A DNA stretch of 34,214 nt from Rhodospirillaceae bacterium (lineage in GTDB: Bacteria > Pseudomonadota > Alphaproteobacteria > Kiloniellales > DSM-21159), in assembly GCA_029265995.1 (NCBI GenBank), contig JAJUFM010000018.1, positions 1-34,214 of the forward strand, read 5' to 3'. Positions within the stretch are counted from its first letter, which is position 1. Each line of letters begins with the position of its first letter. The notes below the pieces were generated by a model. It was given only the letters and a program-made list of their open reading frames with translations. It was not told where the DNA came from and did not search any database. This document shows, piece after piece, positions 22,638-31,684 of this stretch. Position numbers and translations under genes: made by a program.

Positions 22638-23633
22638 TCAGCCGGCGGATCGCAGATCTCTTGTTTCTGTGGGCACGCCCCTTTCGCGCCGGGGCGTGCG
22701 GCCGAAGAAGTCACGGTAGCACTTGGAGAAGTGGGACGCCGATACGAAGCCGCACGCAAGGGCAACATCGATCACGGAAAGATTCGTCTGCAGCAGCAGC
22801 AGCCGCGCCCGGTTCAGACGAAGCTCCAGATAATAGCGCGCGGGCGAGCGGTTCAGATACTTGCGGAAGAGCCGCTCGAGCTGGCGCGTGGACAGGCCCG
22901 CCTCCCGCGCCAGCTGGGCGCGGGACAGCGGTTCCTCGAGATGCTGCTCCATGGTGGCGATGACGGACAGGAGCTTGGGGTGCCGAACGCCCAGGCGCGC
23001 AGGCAGGCTCATGCGCTGGTGATCGTGGTGATTGCGGATGCGCTCATGCATGAACTGTTCGGCTACGGCAGCGGCCAGCTCATGACCGTGCTGCTTGGCG
23101 ACGACGTTCAGCATCATGTCCAGGGGGGCGGTCCCGCCGGCACAGGTAAAGCGCTTTCGATCGATCTCGAACAGCTCGTTGGTGACGTCGAGTTCGGGAA
23201 ACTCCTCCACGAAGGCAGCCAGGTTTTCCCAGTGGATGGTGCAGGTCACCTCGTCGAGCAATCCGGCCCTGGCGAGGATATAGGGCGCGGTGCAAATGGC
23301 GCCGATGTCTCGGCCCTGCCGGTCCATCCATCGGAGCCACGACATCAGGCGGCGGTCGTCGATCTTTTGGACATCCACCCCGCCGCAGAGTGCCACAGTC
23401 TGAAGCTTGCTCGCTGCCTCCAGATCACCTGCCGGAGTCAGGAGTAGGCCGTTCGAGGCGGCAACCGGGGAGCCGTCGATGGTAAAAAGCGGCCACTGAT
23501 AAAGTTCACGTCCGCTGAGGCGATTGGCTTGGCGCATGACCTCCACGGCGGCAGTGAAGGCAATCATGGAAAAGCGCGGCAGCAGCACGAACCCGATGAC
23601 CTGCGGCAGCTCCTTGGGGGTGATACCTAACAT
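22638..23633 (-). CDS. GlxA-family AraC-type regulator, probable GbdR/SouR-like sensor
   Basis: A 331-residue regulator: an N-terminal DJ-1/PfpI-like (class I glutamine amidotransferase-like) domain (about 10-190) and a C-terminal AraC double helix-turn-helix (about 225-320, with LAREAGLSTRQLERLFRKYL and IDVALACGFVSASHFSKCYRDFFG). The DJ-1 domain has GAICTAPYILARAGLL, the position of the nucleophile elbow. This architecture is that of GbdR, CdhR and SouR, activators of glycine betaine, carnitine and sarcosine catabolism in Pseudomonas. It is divergent from soxBDAG, so it is the likely activator of those genes, sensing sarcosine, dimethylglycine or a relative. AGGGA precedes the ATG by about six bases. 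Confidence 0.92.
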   Translation of the reverse strand: MLGITPKELPQVIGFVLLPRFSMIAFTAAVEVMRQANRLSGRELYQWPLFTIDGSPVAASNGLLLTPAGDLEAASKLQTVALCGGVDVQKIDDRRLMSWLRWMDRQGRDIGAICTAPYILARAGLLDEVTCTIHWENLAAFVEEFPELDVTNELFEIDRKRFTCAGGTAPLDMMLNVVAKQHGHELAAAVAEQFMHERIRNHHDHQRMSLPARLGVRHPKLLSVIATMEQHLEEPLSRAQLAREAGLSTRQLERLFRKYLNRSPARYYLELRLNRARLLLLQTNLSVIDVALACGFVSASHFSKCYRDFFGRTPRRERGVPTETRDLRSAG

Positions 23634-23712
23634 TCTCGTCCCTAACTACACCGACCCTCGAGCGAATCTCGTCAAACAGAAGTCGCGCTATGATTCGCTC
23701 TCATGCAATCGC

Positions 23713-23742
23713 CCTTGATCTGCGCTTCTCGCAGACTCAAGG
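23713..23742. promoter_or_regulatory. Long dyad upstream of the regulator gene
   Basis: CCTTGATCTGCG (23713-23724), a five-base loop CTTCT, then CGCAGA and TCAAGG (23730-23742) with one extra C between them: 12 pairs with a single bulge. It lies 80 bases upstream of the regulator start. It could be an operator or, in the regulator's leader, an RNA hairpin. No T tract follows on either strand, so it is not a classical terminator. Confidence 0.5.
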
Positions 23743-23870
23743 CTTGATAGGCTTCCTAAACCCTAACGTGTAGAGCGGATTTATGCTCCGGCGGATCAGC
23801 AAGCTGTTGGGCCGGTGGCGATCGGCTCTGAGTGAGAGGGTGATACTACCAACTCTGGCATAAGGAAGGG

Positions 23871-23893
23871 TGTCGCGAAATGGAAACTTGTCG
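23871..23893 (+). promoter_or_regulatory. Candidate activator site (TGTCG direct repeat)
   Basis: TGTCG at 23871-23875 is repeated at 23889-23893, a distance of 18 bases start to start, in a short AT-rich patch about 150 bases before soxB. AraC-type proteins bind direct half-sites spaced roughly two helix turns apart, so this is a candidate for the divergent regulator. Five-base repeats also arise by chance. Confidence 0.25.
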
Positions 23894-23895
23894 GC

Positions 23896-23943
23896 GGGGG
23901 AAGAAGAGCTGTTATGCGCGCAAAAGCGTGCTTTAGAGCCCCC
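23896..23943 (+). promoter_or_regulatory. Nested hairpin in the possible soxB leader
   Basis: An inner stem GCGCGC (23916-23921) with GCGTGC (23926-23931), loop AAAA and one G-U pair, is enclosed by GGGGG (23896-23900) and CCCCC (23939-23943). A further hairpin lies at 23989-24002. If transcription starts upstream, soxB would have a structured leader. A role is not established. Confidence 0.3.
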
Positions 23944-24038
23944 ATTGCTTCCGTGGATGGCGGCTGACACCATGCCACTCCAACGGACGTGCGCTGGCGC
24001 ACCATAATGCCAGAACAGCTAGGGTACGGCAGGACCGA

Positions 24039-25292
24039 ATGAACAAGCGCTACTCGATCTTCTCCCTCGCGCGCAACGCCTACACGCGCCATGAGGATTG
24101 GCAGGAGGCCTGGCGCTCACCGGCCCCCAAGGCCCGTTATGATGCGGTCATCATTGGTGGGGGCGGCCACGGGCTGGCCACCGCCTACTATCTCGCCAAA
24201 CTCCACGGCATGACCAATATCGCGGTGGTGGAGCGTGGCTGGCTGGGGGGAGGCAACACGGGACGCAACACTACGATCGTGCGGTCCAACTACCTCTGGG
24301 ACGAGTCTGCGGCCATCTACGAGCATGCGATGAAGCTCTGGGAAGGTCTCAGCCGCGAACTGAACTACAACGTGATGTTCAGCCAGCGCGGGGTGCTGAA
24401 CCTGGCCCACTCGCCCAGCGACATGCGTGAAGTGCAGCGCCGGGTCTACGCCAACCGCTTGAATGGAATAGATAGCGAGATCCTGAATGCCCAGCAGGTG
24501 AAGGAATTCTGTCCACAGATCGACCTGAGGGGCGGCGGGCGCTACCCGGTGGTCGGCGCCTCCTTGCAGCGGCGCGGCGGAACAGCACGCCATGACGCGG
24601 TTGCCTGGGGCTATGCGCGCGCTGCTGACGCGCTGGGGGTCGACATCATCCAGGAATGCCCCGTGCATGGCATCAAGGTGGTCGATGGCAAGGTCCGCGG
24701 TATTGAAACCGCGCGCGGATACATCGAAACGCCAAAGGTCGGCATCGTGGTCGCCGGTCATTCATCGGTGCTGGCAGAGATGGCGGGCTTTCGCCTGCCG
24801 GTTCAGTCGATGCCGCTACAGGCCCTGGTGAGCGAGCCTGTCAAGCCGACGCTGGACTGCGTCGTGATGTCTGGGGCGGTGCATGCCTACGTCAGTCAGT
24901 CTGACAAGGGCGAGCTCGTCATCGGTGCCGGAGTCGACCACTACATCGGCTATGGCCAGCGCGGCAGCCAACAGGTTCCGGAAGAGACGATTTCGGCAAT
25001 CTGTGAGCTCTTTCCGATTTTCCGGCGGATGCGGATGATGCGGCAGTGGGGCGGTATCGTCGACACCTGCCCAGATGCCAGCCCCATCATCGGAAAGACG
25101 CCGGTGGAAGGGATATACATCAATTGCGGCTGGGGAACCGGCGGCTTCAAGGCAACCCCCGGATCCGGCTGGGTGTTTGCTCACACTGTCGCCTGCGATG
25201 AGCCTCACCCCTTGAACGCGCCCTTCTCTCTCGATCGCTATCGCACAGGCTATCTGATCGACGAGCATGGCGCGGCTGCCGTCGCTCACTAA
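24039..25292 (+). CDS. soxB: Sarcosine oxidase subunit beta
   Basis: The FMN/FAD-bearing catalytic subunit of heterotetrameric sarcosine oxidase, which demethylates sarcosine to glycine. The 417-residue protein has the dinucleotide-binding motif [16 protein letters not shown] (38-52), [14 protein letters not shown] for FAD contact, and the His185 region [17 protein letters not shown]. This corresponds to the histidine that holds FMN covalently in the Corynebacterium enzyme. The C-terminal [15 protein letters not shown] completes the FAD site. AGGACC gives a good ribosome binding site five to six bases before the ATG. It is the first gene of the soxBDAG operon and lies opposite the GbdR-like regulator. 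The N-terminal start [14 protein letters not shown] is family-typical. Confidence 0.97.
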   Translation: MNKRYSIFSLARNAYTRHEDWQEAWRSPAPKARYDAVIIGGGGHGLATAYYLAKLHGMTNIAVVERGWLGGGNTGRNTTIVRSNYLWDESAAIYEHAMKLWEGLSRELNYNVMFSQRGVLNLAHSPSDMREVQRRVYANRLNGIDSEILNAQQVKEFCPQIDLRGGGRYPVVGASLQRRGGTARHDAVAWGYARAADALGVDIIQECPVHGIKVVDGKVRGIETARGYIETPKVGIVVAGHSSVLAEMAGFRLPVQSMPLQALVSEPVKPTLDCVVMSGAVHAYVSQSDKGELVIGAGVDHYIGYGQRGSQQVPEETISAICELFPIFRRMRMMRQWGGIVDTCPDASPIIGKTPVEGIYINCGWGTGGFKATPGSGWVFAHTVACDEPHPLNAPFSLDRYRTGYLIDEHGAAAVAH

Positions 25293-25317
25293 GCGGCGCC
25301 TCAGGAAGGAAGAAAAG

Positions 25318-25611
25318 ATGCTTCTTATCCCCTGTCCTCATTGCGGTCCCCGGGCCGAGATCGAGTTTTCCTACGGCGGCGAGGCACATATAGCTCGACC
25401 GGAGGAGCCGGATGAGCTCACGGACCAGGAATGGTCTGACTACGTCTTCATGCGACGCAATCCGAAGGGGGTGGTGCTGGAGCGCTGGGTGCACGCGCAC
25501 GGCTGTCGCCGCTGGTTCAACGCCGCGCGTGATACGGTCACCTACGAGATTCTGGCGATCTATCCGATGGGCCAGAATCCGCCGGAGCTACCGGAACCCC
25601 GCTATCTTTAA
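25318..25611 (+). CDS. soxD: Sarcosine oxidase subunit delta
   Basis: The small zinc-binding subunit of tetrameric sarcosine oxidase, 97 residues. The zinc ligands fall exactly where the family has them: Cys6 and Cys9 in PCPHCGPR, His59 and Cys63 in WVHAHGCRRWFN. The start is set by AGGAAGGA at 25303-25310, seven bases before the ATG; the frame stays open upstream but those codons lie in the soxB end and spacer. It is 25 bases downstream of soxB and 52 bases upstream of soxA, in the standard B-D-A-G order. Confidence 0.97.
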   Translation: MLLIPCPHCGPRAEIEFSYGGEAHIARPEEPDELTDQEWSDYVFMRRNPKGVVLERWVHAHGCRRWFNAARDTVTYEILAIYPMGQNPPELPEPRYL

Positions 25612-25663
25612 GCACCGCCTTCGCCAGCCGACGTTGTACCGCCCGATAAGGATCTAGTGCGCT

Positions 25664-28600
25664 ATGCCCCAGAGTTTCCGTCTGCCAGAAGGTGGCCTGA
25701 TCGACCGCGCTAGGAGCCTGCGCTTCACCTTCGATGGACGTAGCTTTGATGGTCATCCTGGTGACACCCTGGCTTCCGCCTTGCTGGCGAATGGCGTTCA
25801 TCTGGTCGCGCGCAGTTTCAAGTATCACCGGCCGCGCGGTATCTTCTCGGCAGGTGCGGAGGAGCCCAACGCTCTGGTCCAGCTGGGGGAAGATCCGCGC
25901 ACCGATCCCAACCAGCGTGCCACCCAGGTAGAGCTGTTCGACGGCTTGTCCGCAAAGGCGCAGCATTGCTGGCCTTCGCTCGAGGTGGATTTCAACCAAG
26001 TAACAAGCCTGGCCAGCCGCCTGATCCCTTCGGGCTTCTACTACAAGACCTTCATGTGGCCGAGTTGGAAGTACTTCGAAGGCCCTATCCGCCGCGCGGC
26101 AGGCCTCGGCAAGGCGCCGCGCCTGCCTGATCCGGACCGTTACGACAAGTGCTTCGCCCACTGTGATGTTCTCGTGGTGGGCGGCGGACCGGCCGGCCTG
26201 GCCGCGGCTCTTGCCGCGGGACGTACGGGGGCCCGGGTTATTCTGGTCGAGCAGGACAATCGGCTCGGCGGCAGTTTGCTAAGCGCTCCGGAGACGCAGA
26301 TCGAAGGCGCACCTTCGGCTGATTGGGTGAGGGAGGCTGAGGCCGAGCTGGCCACGCTTCCCGAGGTCAAGGTGCTGAAGCGAACCACCTGCTTTGCCTA
26401 CTATGACCACAACCTTCTCGGGCTCCTGGAGAAGGTCACCGATCATTATGCGCCCTATGACCGGCCAGCCGAACTCCCGCGCCAGCGCATGTGGAGGGTC
26501 CGCGCCGGCCATGTCATTCTGGCGACCGGTGCCATCGAAAGGCCGCTGGTCTTCAGAGATAATGACCGGCCCGGCATCATGCTGGCGTCTGCGGCTTCCA
26601 GCTATTTGAATCGCTGGGCGGTCAAGCCGGGCAGTCGCGCGGTCGTCTTCACCAACAACGAAGGAGGCTATAGGGCGGCGCTGGATCTGAAGAGCCGGGG
26701 CGTCGATCTAGCCGCGGTGATAGATTTGCAACTGGCGGCTGAAGGCCCTCTAAGCCGAAGAGCACGCGACGAGGGGATCCCTATCAAGACTGGCTATGCC
26801 GTCACTGGTACGAGCGGCCATCTGCGCCTGAAGAAGGTCTTTGTCGCGCCTCTGGATGGAGCGGGTAAGCGGGTTTTCGGGGGTGGTGAGCCGATCGAGG
26901 CTGACCTTCTCGTATCCTCAGGCGGTTGGAACCCGACGGTCCACCTTTTCTGCCAGTCGAAGGGCACTCTCGAATGGGACGACAGTCTTGCCTGCTTCCG
27001 GCCAGATGCCTCCATGCAGCGCAATCAGGCGGTGGTGGGCGCTGCCAATGGGACCTTTGGACTGTCGTCTGTCCTCGTTGAAGCCCATGCGGCAGCGCTG
27101 GCCGCCGCCGATGCAGCGGGCTTCAGCACCGGCGGCGAAGCTTCCACCGCGCCGACGAGTGTGGAGGAGCGAGATTTCCTGCCGATGCGAGAGATCTACT
27201 TGGTCCCCTCCATCAAGCCGCTTGGGCAGGGGGGCAAGCATTTCGTCGATCAACAGCACGATGTGACAGCCGCCGATCTGCTTCTGGCGATGCGGGAGGG
27301 CTACCGCTCGATCGAGCATGTGAAACGCTACACCACGACCGGGATGGCGACAGACCAGGGCAAGACGTCAAATGTCGCTGCCATCGGAATTGTCGCCGAG
27401 CATCTGGGCAAAACGGTGCCGGAAGTTGGGGTGACGACCTTCCGGCCACCCTATACCGCGGTGACCTTCGGGGCCTTCGCCGGACGAGACGTCGACGACT
27501 TTCTGGATCCGGAGCGCACGACGCCGATGCATGCCTGGCATAGGGCCCACGGTGCGGCCTTCGAGGATGTGGGGCAGTGGAAGCGTGCCTGGTACTACCC
27601 GCAGGCCGGTGAAGACATGGCAGCGGCGGTCAACCGCGAGGTCAAGGCAGCCAGAGACTCGGTTGGCATCCTGGATGCCTCGACATTGGGCAAGATCGAG
27701 ATCCGGGGTCCGGACGCCGGCGTCTTTCTTGATCGCATTTACACCAACGTCTTTTCGACTCTCAAGGTCGGTCGCGCCCGCTATGGCCTGATGCTCAAGG
27801 AAGACGGCATGGTCTTCGATGACGGCGTCACGACGCGCCTGGCCGAAGATCGCTACCTCATGACGACGACCACCGGCGGGGCCGCCAACGTCATGAGCTG
27901 GCTAGAGGAGTGGCTGCAAACCGAGTGGCCTGATCTGAAGGTCTATCTTACGTCCGTGACGGAGCAGTGGGCGACCATGACGATTTCCGGCCCCAACGCC
28001 CGGGCGTTGCTGGCCGAACTCACTGAGCTCGATCTATCTACCGACAGCTTCCCGCACATGAGCATGGCGGAAGGTGAAGTTGCCGGGGTGAAAGCGCGCA
28101 TCTTCCGCATCTCCTTTACCGGGGAGCTGTCCTACGAGATCAACGTGCCCTCGCGCTACGGTCTGGCTGTCTGGCAGGCGCTCATACGCGTTGGACAAAA
28201 GTACGCCATCACTCCCTATGGCACTGAGGCCATGCACGTCCTGCGCGCGGAAAAGGGCTTCATCATCGTGGGCCAGGAAACCGACGGCTCGGTCACGCCG
28301 CTCGACCTGGGCATGAACTGGATTGTCTCCAAGAAGAAGGACTTTCTCGGGCGCCGCTCTCTCTCGCGCCCGGACATGCTGAAGGCAGATCGCAAGCAGC
28401 TGGTCGGCCTGCTCACCGAGGACGGGCGAGAGGTGCTGCCTGAAGGCGCACAGCTCGTCGAGAGCAACCACGACATCCGTCCGCCGATCCCGATGGTCGG
28501 GCACGTCACCTCCAGCTACTGGAGTCCGAACTGCGGTCAATCCATCGCTCTCGCCCTGGTGAAAGGTGGGCGCGACCGCATGGGTGAGCGCCTCTATGCG

Positions 28601-28681
28601 GCGCTTCCCGATCGCACGATCTCCTGTACCGTCACCGAGCCTCTGTTCTTCGACAAGACAGGAGAGCGCCTCCATGGTTGA
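25664..28681 (+). CDS. soxA: Sarcosine oxidase subunit alpha
   Basis: The large subunit, 1005 residues. An N-terminal 2Fe-2S-ferredoxin-like domain without cluster cysteines (about 15-80, FDGRSFDGHPGDTLASALLA) is followed by a NAD-binding Rossmann domain (LVVGGGPAGLAAALAA, 170-185) and a C-terminal aminomethyltransferase (GcvT-like) domain (about 625-1000, DASTLGKIEIRGPDAGVFLDRI). The last domain binds tetrahydrofolate and captures the formaldehyde released from sarcosine as 5,10-methylene-tetrahydrofolate. The AAGGA at 25648-25652 is 11 bases from the ATG. Its end overlaps soxG by eight bases. All domains are intact. Confidence 0.97.
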   Translation: MPQSFRLPEGGLIDRARSLRFTFDGRSFDGHPGDTLASALLANGVHLVARSFKYHRPRGIFSAGAEEPNALVQLGEDPRTDPNQRATQVELFDGLSAKAQHCWPSLEVDFNQVTSLASRLIPSGFYYKTFMWPSWKYFEGPIRRAAGLGKAPRLPDPDRYDKCFAHCDVLVVGGGPAGLAAALAAGRTGARVILVEQDNRLGGSLLSAPETQIEGAPSADWVREAEAELATLPEVKVLKRTTCFAYYDHNLLGLLEKVTDHYAPYDRPAELPRQRMWRVRAGHVILATGAIERPLVFRDNDRPGIMLASAASSYLNRWAVKPGSRAVVFTNNEGGYRAALDLKSRGVDLAAVIDLQLAAEGPLSRRARDEGIPIKTGYAVTGTSGHLRLKKVFVAPLDGAGKRVFGGGEPIEADLLVSSGGWNPTVHLFCQSKGTLEWDDSLACFRPDASMQRNQAVVGAANGTFGLSSVLVEAHAAALAAADAAGFSTGGEASTAPTSVEERDFLPMREIYLVPSIKPLGQGGKHFVDQQHDVTAADLLLAMREGYRSIEHVKRYTTTGMATDQGKTSNVAAIGIVAEHLGKTVPEVGVTTFRPPYTAVTFGAFAGRDVDDFLDPERTTPMHAWHRAHGAAFEDVGQWKRAWYYPQAGEDMAAAVNREVKAARDSVGILDASTLGKIEIRGPDAGVFLDRIYTNVFSTLKVGRARYGLMLKEDGMVFDDGVTTRLAEDRYLMTTTTGGAANVMSWLEEWLQTEWPDLKVYLTSVTEQWATMTISGPNARALLAELTELDLSTDSFPHMSMAEGEVAGVKARIFRISFTGELSYEINVPSRYGLAVWQALIRVGQKYAITPYGTEAMHVLRAEKGFIIVGQETDGSVTPLDLGMNWIVSKKKDFLGRRSLSRPDMLKADRKQLVGLLTEDGREVLPEGAQLVESNHDIRPPIPMVGHVTSSYWSPNCGQSIALALVKGGRDRMGERLYAALPDRTISCTVTEPLFFDKTGERLHG

Positions 28682-29291
28682 AGATTTTCTGCGCCAAAGT
28701 CCTCTGTCTCATCTCGCCCTGGCGGCAAGTGGCCGCAGCCAGCGTGCGGAGGAGGACGGCGTGGCCTTGGCTGAACGTCCGTACCGTACGGTCATCACTC
28801 TGCGCGGGCAGGCCGAGGATGCAGTGTTTGTCGAGGCCATACAGCGTGCGCTCGGACTCGGCCTTCCGCGCAAGGTGGGGCAGGTCAGCGGTGATCCGCG
28901 GGGGCGCGAGATTCTGTGTTTGGGCCCGGATGAGTGGTGGGTGACGGACGCCGCTGATGACGCCGAACCCCTGGTCACCTCGCTTACCGAAGCTGTGGGG
29001 GATCTCTTCGCGCAGGTCGTCGATACCAGCGATAACTGGTTCGCGCTTGAGCTTTCGGGACCCCGTGCCCGTGACGTGCTGGCAAAGGCCTGTCCGCTGG
29101 ATCTGCATCCGCGCACCTTCGGTCCCGCGCGCTGCGCGCAGTCTCTTCTGGCAAAAGCGCCCATGACGCTTCAACAACTGGATGACACACCCGCGTTCCG
29201 GTTGCATGTCCGCCGCTCTTTTGCTGACTATGCCTGGCGCTGGCTGAGCGATGCGGGCCGGGAATATGGTGTCAGCATCCTGCAGAGCTAA
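28674..29291 (+). CDS. soxG: Sarcosine oxidase subunit gamma
   Basis: The gamma subunit of sarcosine oxidase, 205 residues, distantly related to the GcvT fold. It carries the typical WWVTDAAD and QVVDTSDNWFALELSGPRARDVLAKACPLDLHPRTF regions and ends in HVRRSFADYAWRWLSDAGREYG. The ATG at 28674 lies within the soxA end and follows AGGAG at 28660-28664 by nine bases. It completes the soxBDAG set, so the organism can make a functional tetramer. Confidence 0.95.
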   Translation: MVEDFLRQSPLSHLALAASGRSQRAEEDGVALAERPYRTVITLRGQAEDAVFVEAIQRALGLGLPRKVGQVSGDPRGREILCLGPDEWWVTDAADDAEPLVTSLTEAVGDLFAQVVDTSDNWFALELSGPRARDVLAKACPLDLHPRTFGPARCAQSLLAKAPMTLQQLDDTPAFRLHVRRSFADYAWRWLSDAGREYGVSILQS

Positions 29292-29310
29292 AGGCTTCGC
29301 TGGCGCCTTT
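29290..29310 (+). terminator. Weak hairpin after soxG
   Basis: AAAGGC at 29290-29295 pairs with GCCTTT at 29305-29310 around a nine-base loop, starting at the soxG stop codon. The stem is short and the T run is inside the stem, so termination would be partial at best and fmt may be read through from the sox operon. Confidence 0.3.
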
Positions 29311-29343
29311 CTAAGCAGAACTTATAGAGATTGAGCAGCCTGC

Positions 29344-30267
29344 ATGAGCAAGCTTCGAGTAGCCTTCCTGGGCACGCCGGATTTCGCGGTCGCCAGCCTC
29401 GAGGCGCTGGCCGAAGCAGGTCACGAAATCGTCTGCGTCTACAGCCAGCCGCCGCGACCGGCAGGCAGAGGGCACCGGGAGCGACCCTCGCCTGTGCATC
29501 GCTTTGCCGATGAGCGAGGTTGGCCGGTTCGAACACCTCTTACGCTGAGAGATCCTGATGAGCAGGAGGCCTTTGGCAGGTTGAACCTGGATGTGGCCGT
29601 GGTCGTCGCCTACGGCTTGATCCTGCCGCGGGCCATCCTTGAAGCGCCGAGGCTCGGCTGCATCAATGTACATGCCTCGCTCTTGCCTCGTTGGCGCGGT
29701 GCCGCGCCGATCCAGCGAGCGCTCTTGGCGGGTGATCGGGAAACCGGTGTCACCATCATGCAGATGGATGAAGGGCTGGACACCGGTCCGACACTCTTGC
29801 GGCGCGCAGTGGCGATCGAGAAAGAGGACACTGCGCAGACACTGCATGACCGTCTGGCGGCGCTGGGCGCGGAAGCCTTGGTTGAAGCGCTGGGAGCGCT
29901 GAGCCGCGGCGCGTTGCAGCCCCAGCCACAGGAGGACTCTGGCGCTACCTACGCCGAGAAGATCCGGAAGGAGGAGGGGCGTCTGGACTGGAGGCTGCCG
30001 GCCAGGCAATTGGAGCGGCAAGTGCGCGCCTTCACGCCCTGGCCCGGCGCTTGGTTCGAGTTGGAGGGCGAGCGCTTCAAGGTGCTTGGCGCTGAAGTGG
30101 CGGAGGGGGAAGGCGCCCCCGGCCAGGTTCTCGATGACGAGTTGACCATAGCATGTGGTGAAGGCGCTCTGCGCCTGACGCGTCTGCAGCGGGCCGGCAA
30201 GGCGCCCATGGAGGCTGAAGCCCTGCTTCGGGGCTTTGCAATTCCGCCGGGAATACGCCTCTCGTGA
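29344..30267 (+). CDS. fmt: Methionyl-tRNA formyltransferase
   Basis: Formylates the initiator Met-tRNA using 10-formyl-tetrahydrofolate. 307 residues with an N-terminal GART-fold domain: the catalytic Asn108 and His110 lie in [18 protein letters not shown] and Asp146 in [10 protein letters not shown]. The C-terminal domain (about 207-300) contains the tRNA-contacting region [10 protein letters not shown]. The nearest usual partner, def (peptide deformylase), is absent; instead the gene follows the sarcosine oxidase operon and overlaps truA by one base. Both fmt and the sox genes handle one-carbon folates, which may or may not be a coincidence. Confidence 0.97.
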   Translation: MSKLRVAFLGTPDFAVASLEALAEAGHEIVCVYSQPPRPAGRGHRERPSPVHRFADERGWPVRTPLTLRDPDEQEAFGRLNLDVAVVVAYGLILPRAILEAPRLGCINVHASLLPRWRGAAPIQRALLAGDRETGVTIMQMDEGLDTGPTLLRRAVAIEKEDTAQTLHDRLAALGAEALVEALGALSRGALQPQPQEDSGATYAEKIRKEEGRLDWRLPARQLERQVRAFTPWPGAWFELEGERFKVLGAEVAEGEGAPGQVLDDELTIACGEGALRLTRLQRAGKAPMEAEALLRGFAIPPGIRLS

Positions 30268-31022
30268 TGCGTTGGCGCCTGCTGCTCGAGTACGACGGGG
30301 GTGGTTTTGCCGGATGGCAGCGGCAGGAGAACGCGCCCTCTGTTCAGGCGGCGATTGAAGTGGCTGTCCGGGCCTTCAGCGGAGAAACGGTGTTGGTGCA
30401 GGCCGCGGGCCGCACCGACGCAGGCGTTCATGCCACGGGTCAGGTAGCCCACTTGGATCTGGCCAAGCAGACAACGGCCACTACGCTAAGGGATGCCGTT
30501 AACCATCACCTGAAGCCTCAACCTGTCGCCGTTTTGGCGGCAGAGCCGGCAGCGGCGGATTTCCACGCACGCTTTTCCGCCAGGGGTCGCCGCTATCGCT
30601 ACCGCATCCTGGATCGGCGCGCCCCGGCCGTACTACAGCGGGGACGAGTTTGGTGGGTGCCCCGATCTCTGGATGTGGAAGCCATGAATGCGGCGGCCCA
30701 GAGGCTGATCGGGCGCCACGATTTCACGTCCTTCCGGGCCGCGGCCTGCCAGGCCGCCTCCCCGATCAAGACCCTGGACCGACTGGAGGTGCGCAGGGTC
30801 GAGAGCGAAGTCTGGATCGAAGCCGCAGCCCGTTCCTTCCTGCATCATCAAGTGCGCAACCTCGTGGGGACGCTGCATTTCGTCGGCGTTGGGAAGTGGG
30901 TGCCGGAGCAGGTCAGCGCGGTGCTGGCGGCGCGCGACAGGCGCGCCGCCGGTCCGACGGCGCCGCCCGAAGGTCTTTACTTAACGGGAGTGGATTACGA
31001 CTTGCCGGTCGGGAGCTCGTAG
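30267..31022 (+). CDS. truA: tRNA pseudouridine synthase A
   Basis: Makes pseudouridine at positions 38-40 of the tRNA anticodon stem. The 251-residue protein has the catalytic Asp51 in [15 protein letters not shown] and the family motifs [16 protein letters not shown] and [18 protein letters not shown]. The ATG at 30267 sits in a TGATG overlap with the fmt stop; a GTG three bases upstream is an equally possible start. The last 28 bases overlap the opposing PRC-barrel gene. Confidence 0.96.
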   Translation: MRWRLLLEYDGGGFAGWQRQENAPSVQAAIEVAVRAFSGETVLVQAAGRTDAGVHATGQVAHLDLAKQTTATTLRDAVNHHLKPQPVAVLAAEPAAADFHARFSARGRRYRYRILDRRAPAVLQRGRVWWVPRSLDVEAMNAAAQRLIGRHDFTSFRAAACQAASPIKTLDRLEVRRVESEVWIEAAARSFLHHQVRNLVGTLHFVGVGKWVPEQVSAVLAARDRRAAGPTAPPEGLYLTGVDYDLPVGSS

Positions 31023-31495
31023 TCCGGAAGCTCGGCAAGCTCATCTTCGCTGAGCGCAGAAAGGTAGTCGTCACCCTCCTTGTGCTCGAGAATGAGCTCT
31101 TCGATTGGAACAGCGACCTGGCGTTCCCAAAGTCCCAGAAAGCCGCCGGTAGCTGCCAGCACGGCCATCACCTTTCCGCGGCTGTCCGCGAGAAGATCGC
31201 GGATGCGCGCCAGGCGGTTACCCTGTACGTCGGCAATCGATGCTCCGATGAGATCGCTGGGTGGAAGATCCAGCGGCAACTTAGCCCCGGCATAGTTCCC
31301 GGCCAGGGGGCGCAGTTGAGCGAGCTCGTGCAAGATGTCGATGCGGCCGTGAAGATGCATCGTGGCTTCACCTGTCAGATTGGTAGCCGGCGCGTCTCCC
31401 GGCTGAGCGGGCGAAGCTTGGACCAGGTTGGCGGTACTCGACCCGCCAAACATCAGGGCCGCCAAGGGCAGTATGGTGCGTAAACGTGTGCGCAC
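30995..31495 (-). CDS. Secreted PRC-barrel domain protein
   Basis: 166 residues with a signal peptide (arginine-rich start, hydrophobic core [10 protein letters not shown], cut near Val-Gln-Ala) and a C-terminal PRC-barrel domain (about 80-150; [22 protein letters not shown], then [14 protein letters not shown]). The middle has a short helical linker. PRC barrels bind RNA or proteins in other contexts, for example RimM and photosynthetic reaction centres; in secreted proteins the role is unclear. I chose the GTG at 31495: GGAG lies ten bases before it and a good -10 box (TATACT) just upstream. The longer GTG start at 31549 would place the promoter inside the gene. Its 3' end overlaps truA by 28 bases on the opposite strand. 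Confidence 0.82.
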   Translation of the reverse strand: MRTRLRTILPLAALMFGGSSTANLVQASPAQPGDAPATNLTGEATMHLHGRIDILHELAQLRPLAGNYAGAKLPLDLPPSDLIGASIADVQGNRLARIRDLLADSRGKVMAVLAATGGFLGLWERQVAVPIEELILEHKEGDDYLSALSEDELAELPDYELPTGKS

Positions 31496-31512
31496 GAAGC
31501 TCGAACTCCAAC

Positions 31513-31518
31513 AGTATA
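31513..31518 (-). promoter_or_regulatory. -10 box of the PRC-barrel gene
   Basis: TATACT on the minus strand, five of six bases of the consensus, ends 17 bases before the chosen GTG. A perfect palindrome ATGCCGGCAT lies just upstream at 31525-31534 and could be an operator. No good -35 element is visible at 16-18 bases. Confidence 0.4.
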
Positions 31519-31684
31519 ACGGAAATGCCGGCATAGACCGGATGCTCACACATGCTCAAGCTAACCCTAGCCGGCGGAAAGGCCAAGATGCTGGCAGGAT
31601 TATGCTAAACAGTAAGCTTAGCCCAGTGAGCCAGGTGGTGTGCAAGCGTCGAAATTGCGACGATAAGAGTACTAACGGGCACTC

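Larger units (their letters stand above)
23634..24038. other. Divergent regulatory region between the regulator and soxB
   Basis: 405 bases with no supported gene, AT-richer than its surroundings. It holds a long dyad at 23713-23742, a direct repeat TGTCG/TGTCG at 23871 and 23889, a nested hairpin at 23896-23943, and a small hairpin GTGCG/CGCAC at 23989-24002. The soxB ribosome binding site AGGACC is at 24031-24036. Both promoters of the divergent units must lie here. I found no convincing -35/-10 pair; a weak candidate on the + strand is TTGTCG (23889) with TTATGC (about 23912). Confidence 0.6.

Noticed and set aside
22535..22768. Upstream extension of envC
   Set aside because: It would overlap the end of the regulator gene and puts about 78 unlikely residues before a clean signal peptide at 22534.
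22584..23447. Open frame on the plus strand (287 codons)
   Set aside because: Shadow of the AraC-type regulator gene on the other strand.
23796..24092. Minus-strand open frames in the regulator-soxB gap
   Set aside because: They have no ribosome binding site or family features and run into soxB; the region looks regulatory.
31604..31662. Two small hairpins (GCTAA/TTAGC and CGTCG/CGACG) after the permease genes
   Set aside because: Five pairs each and no T tract on the minus strand; no convincing terminator could be assigned.
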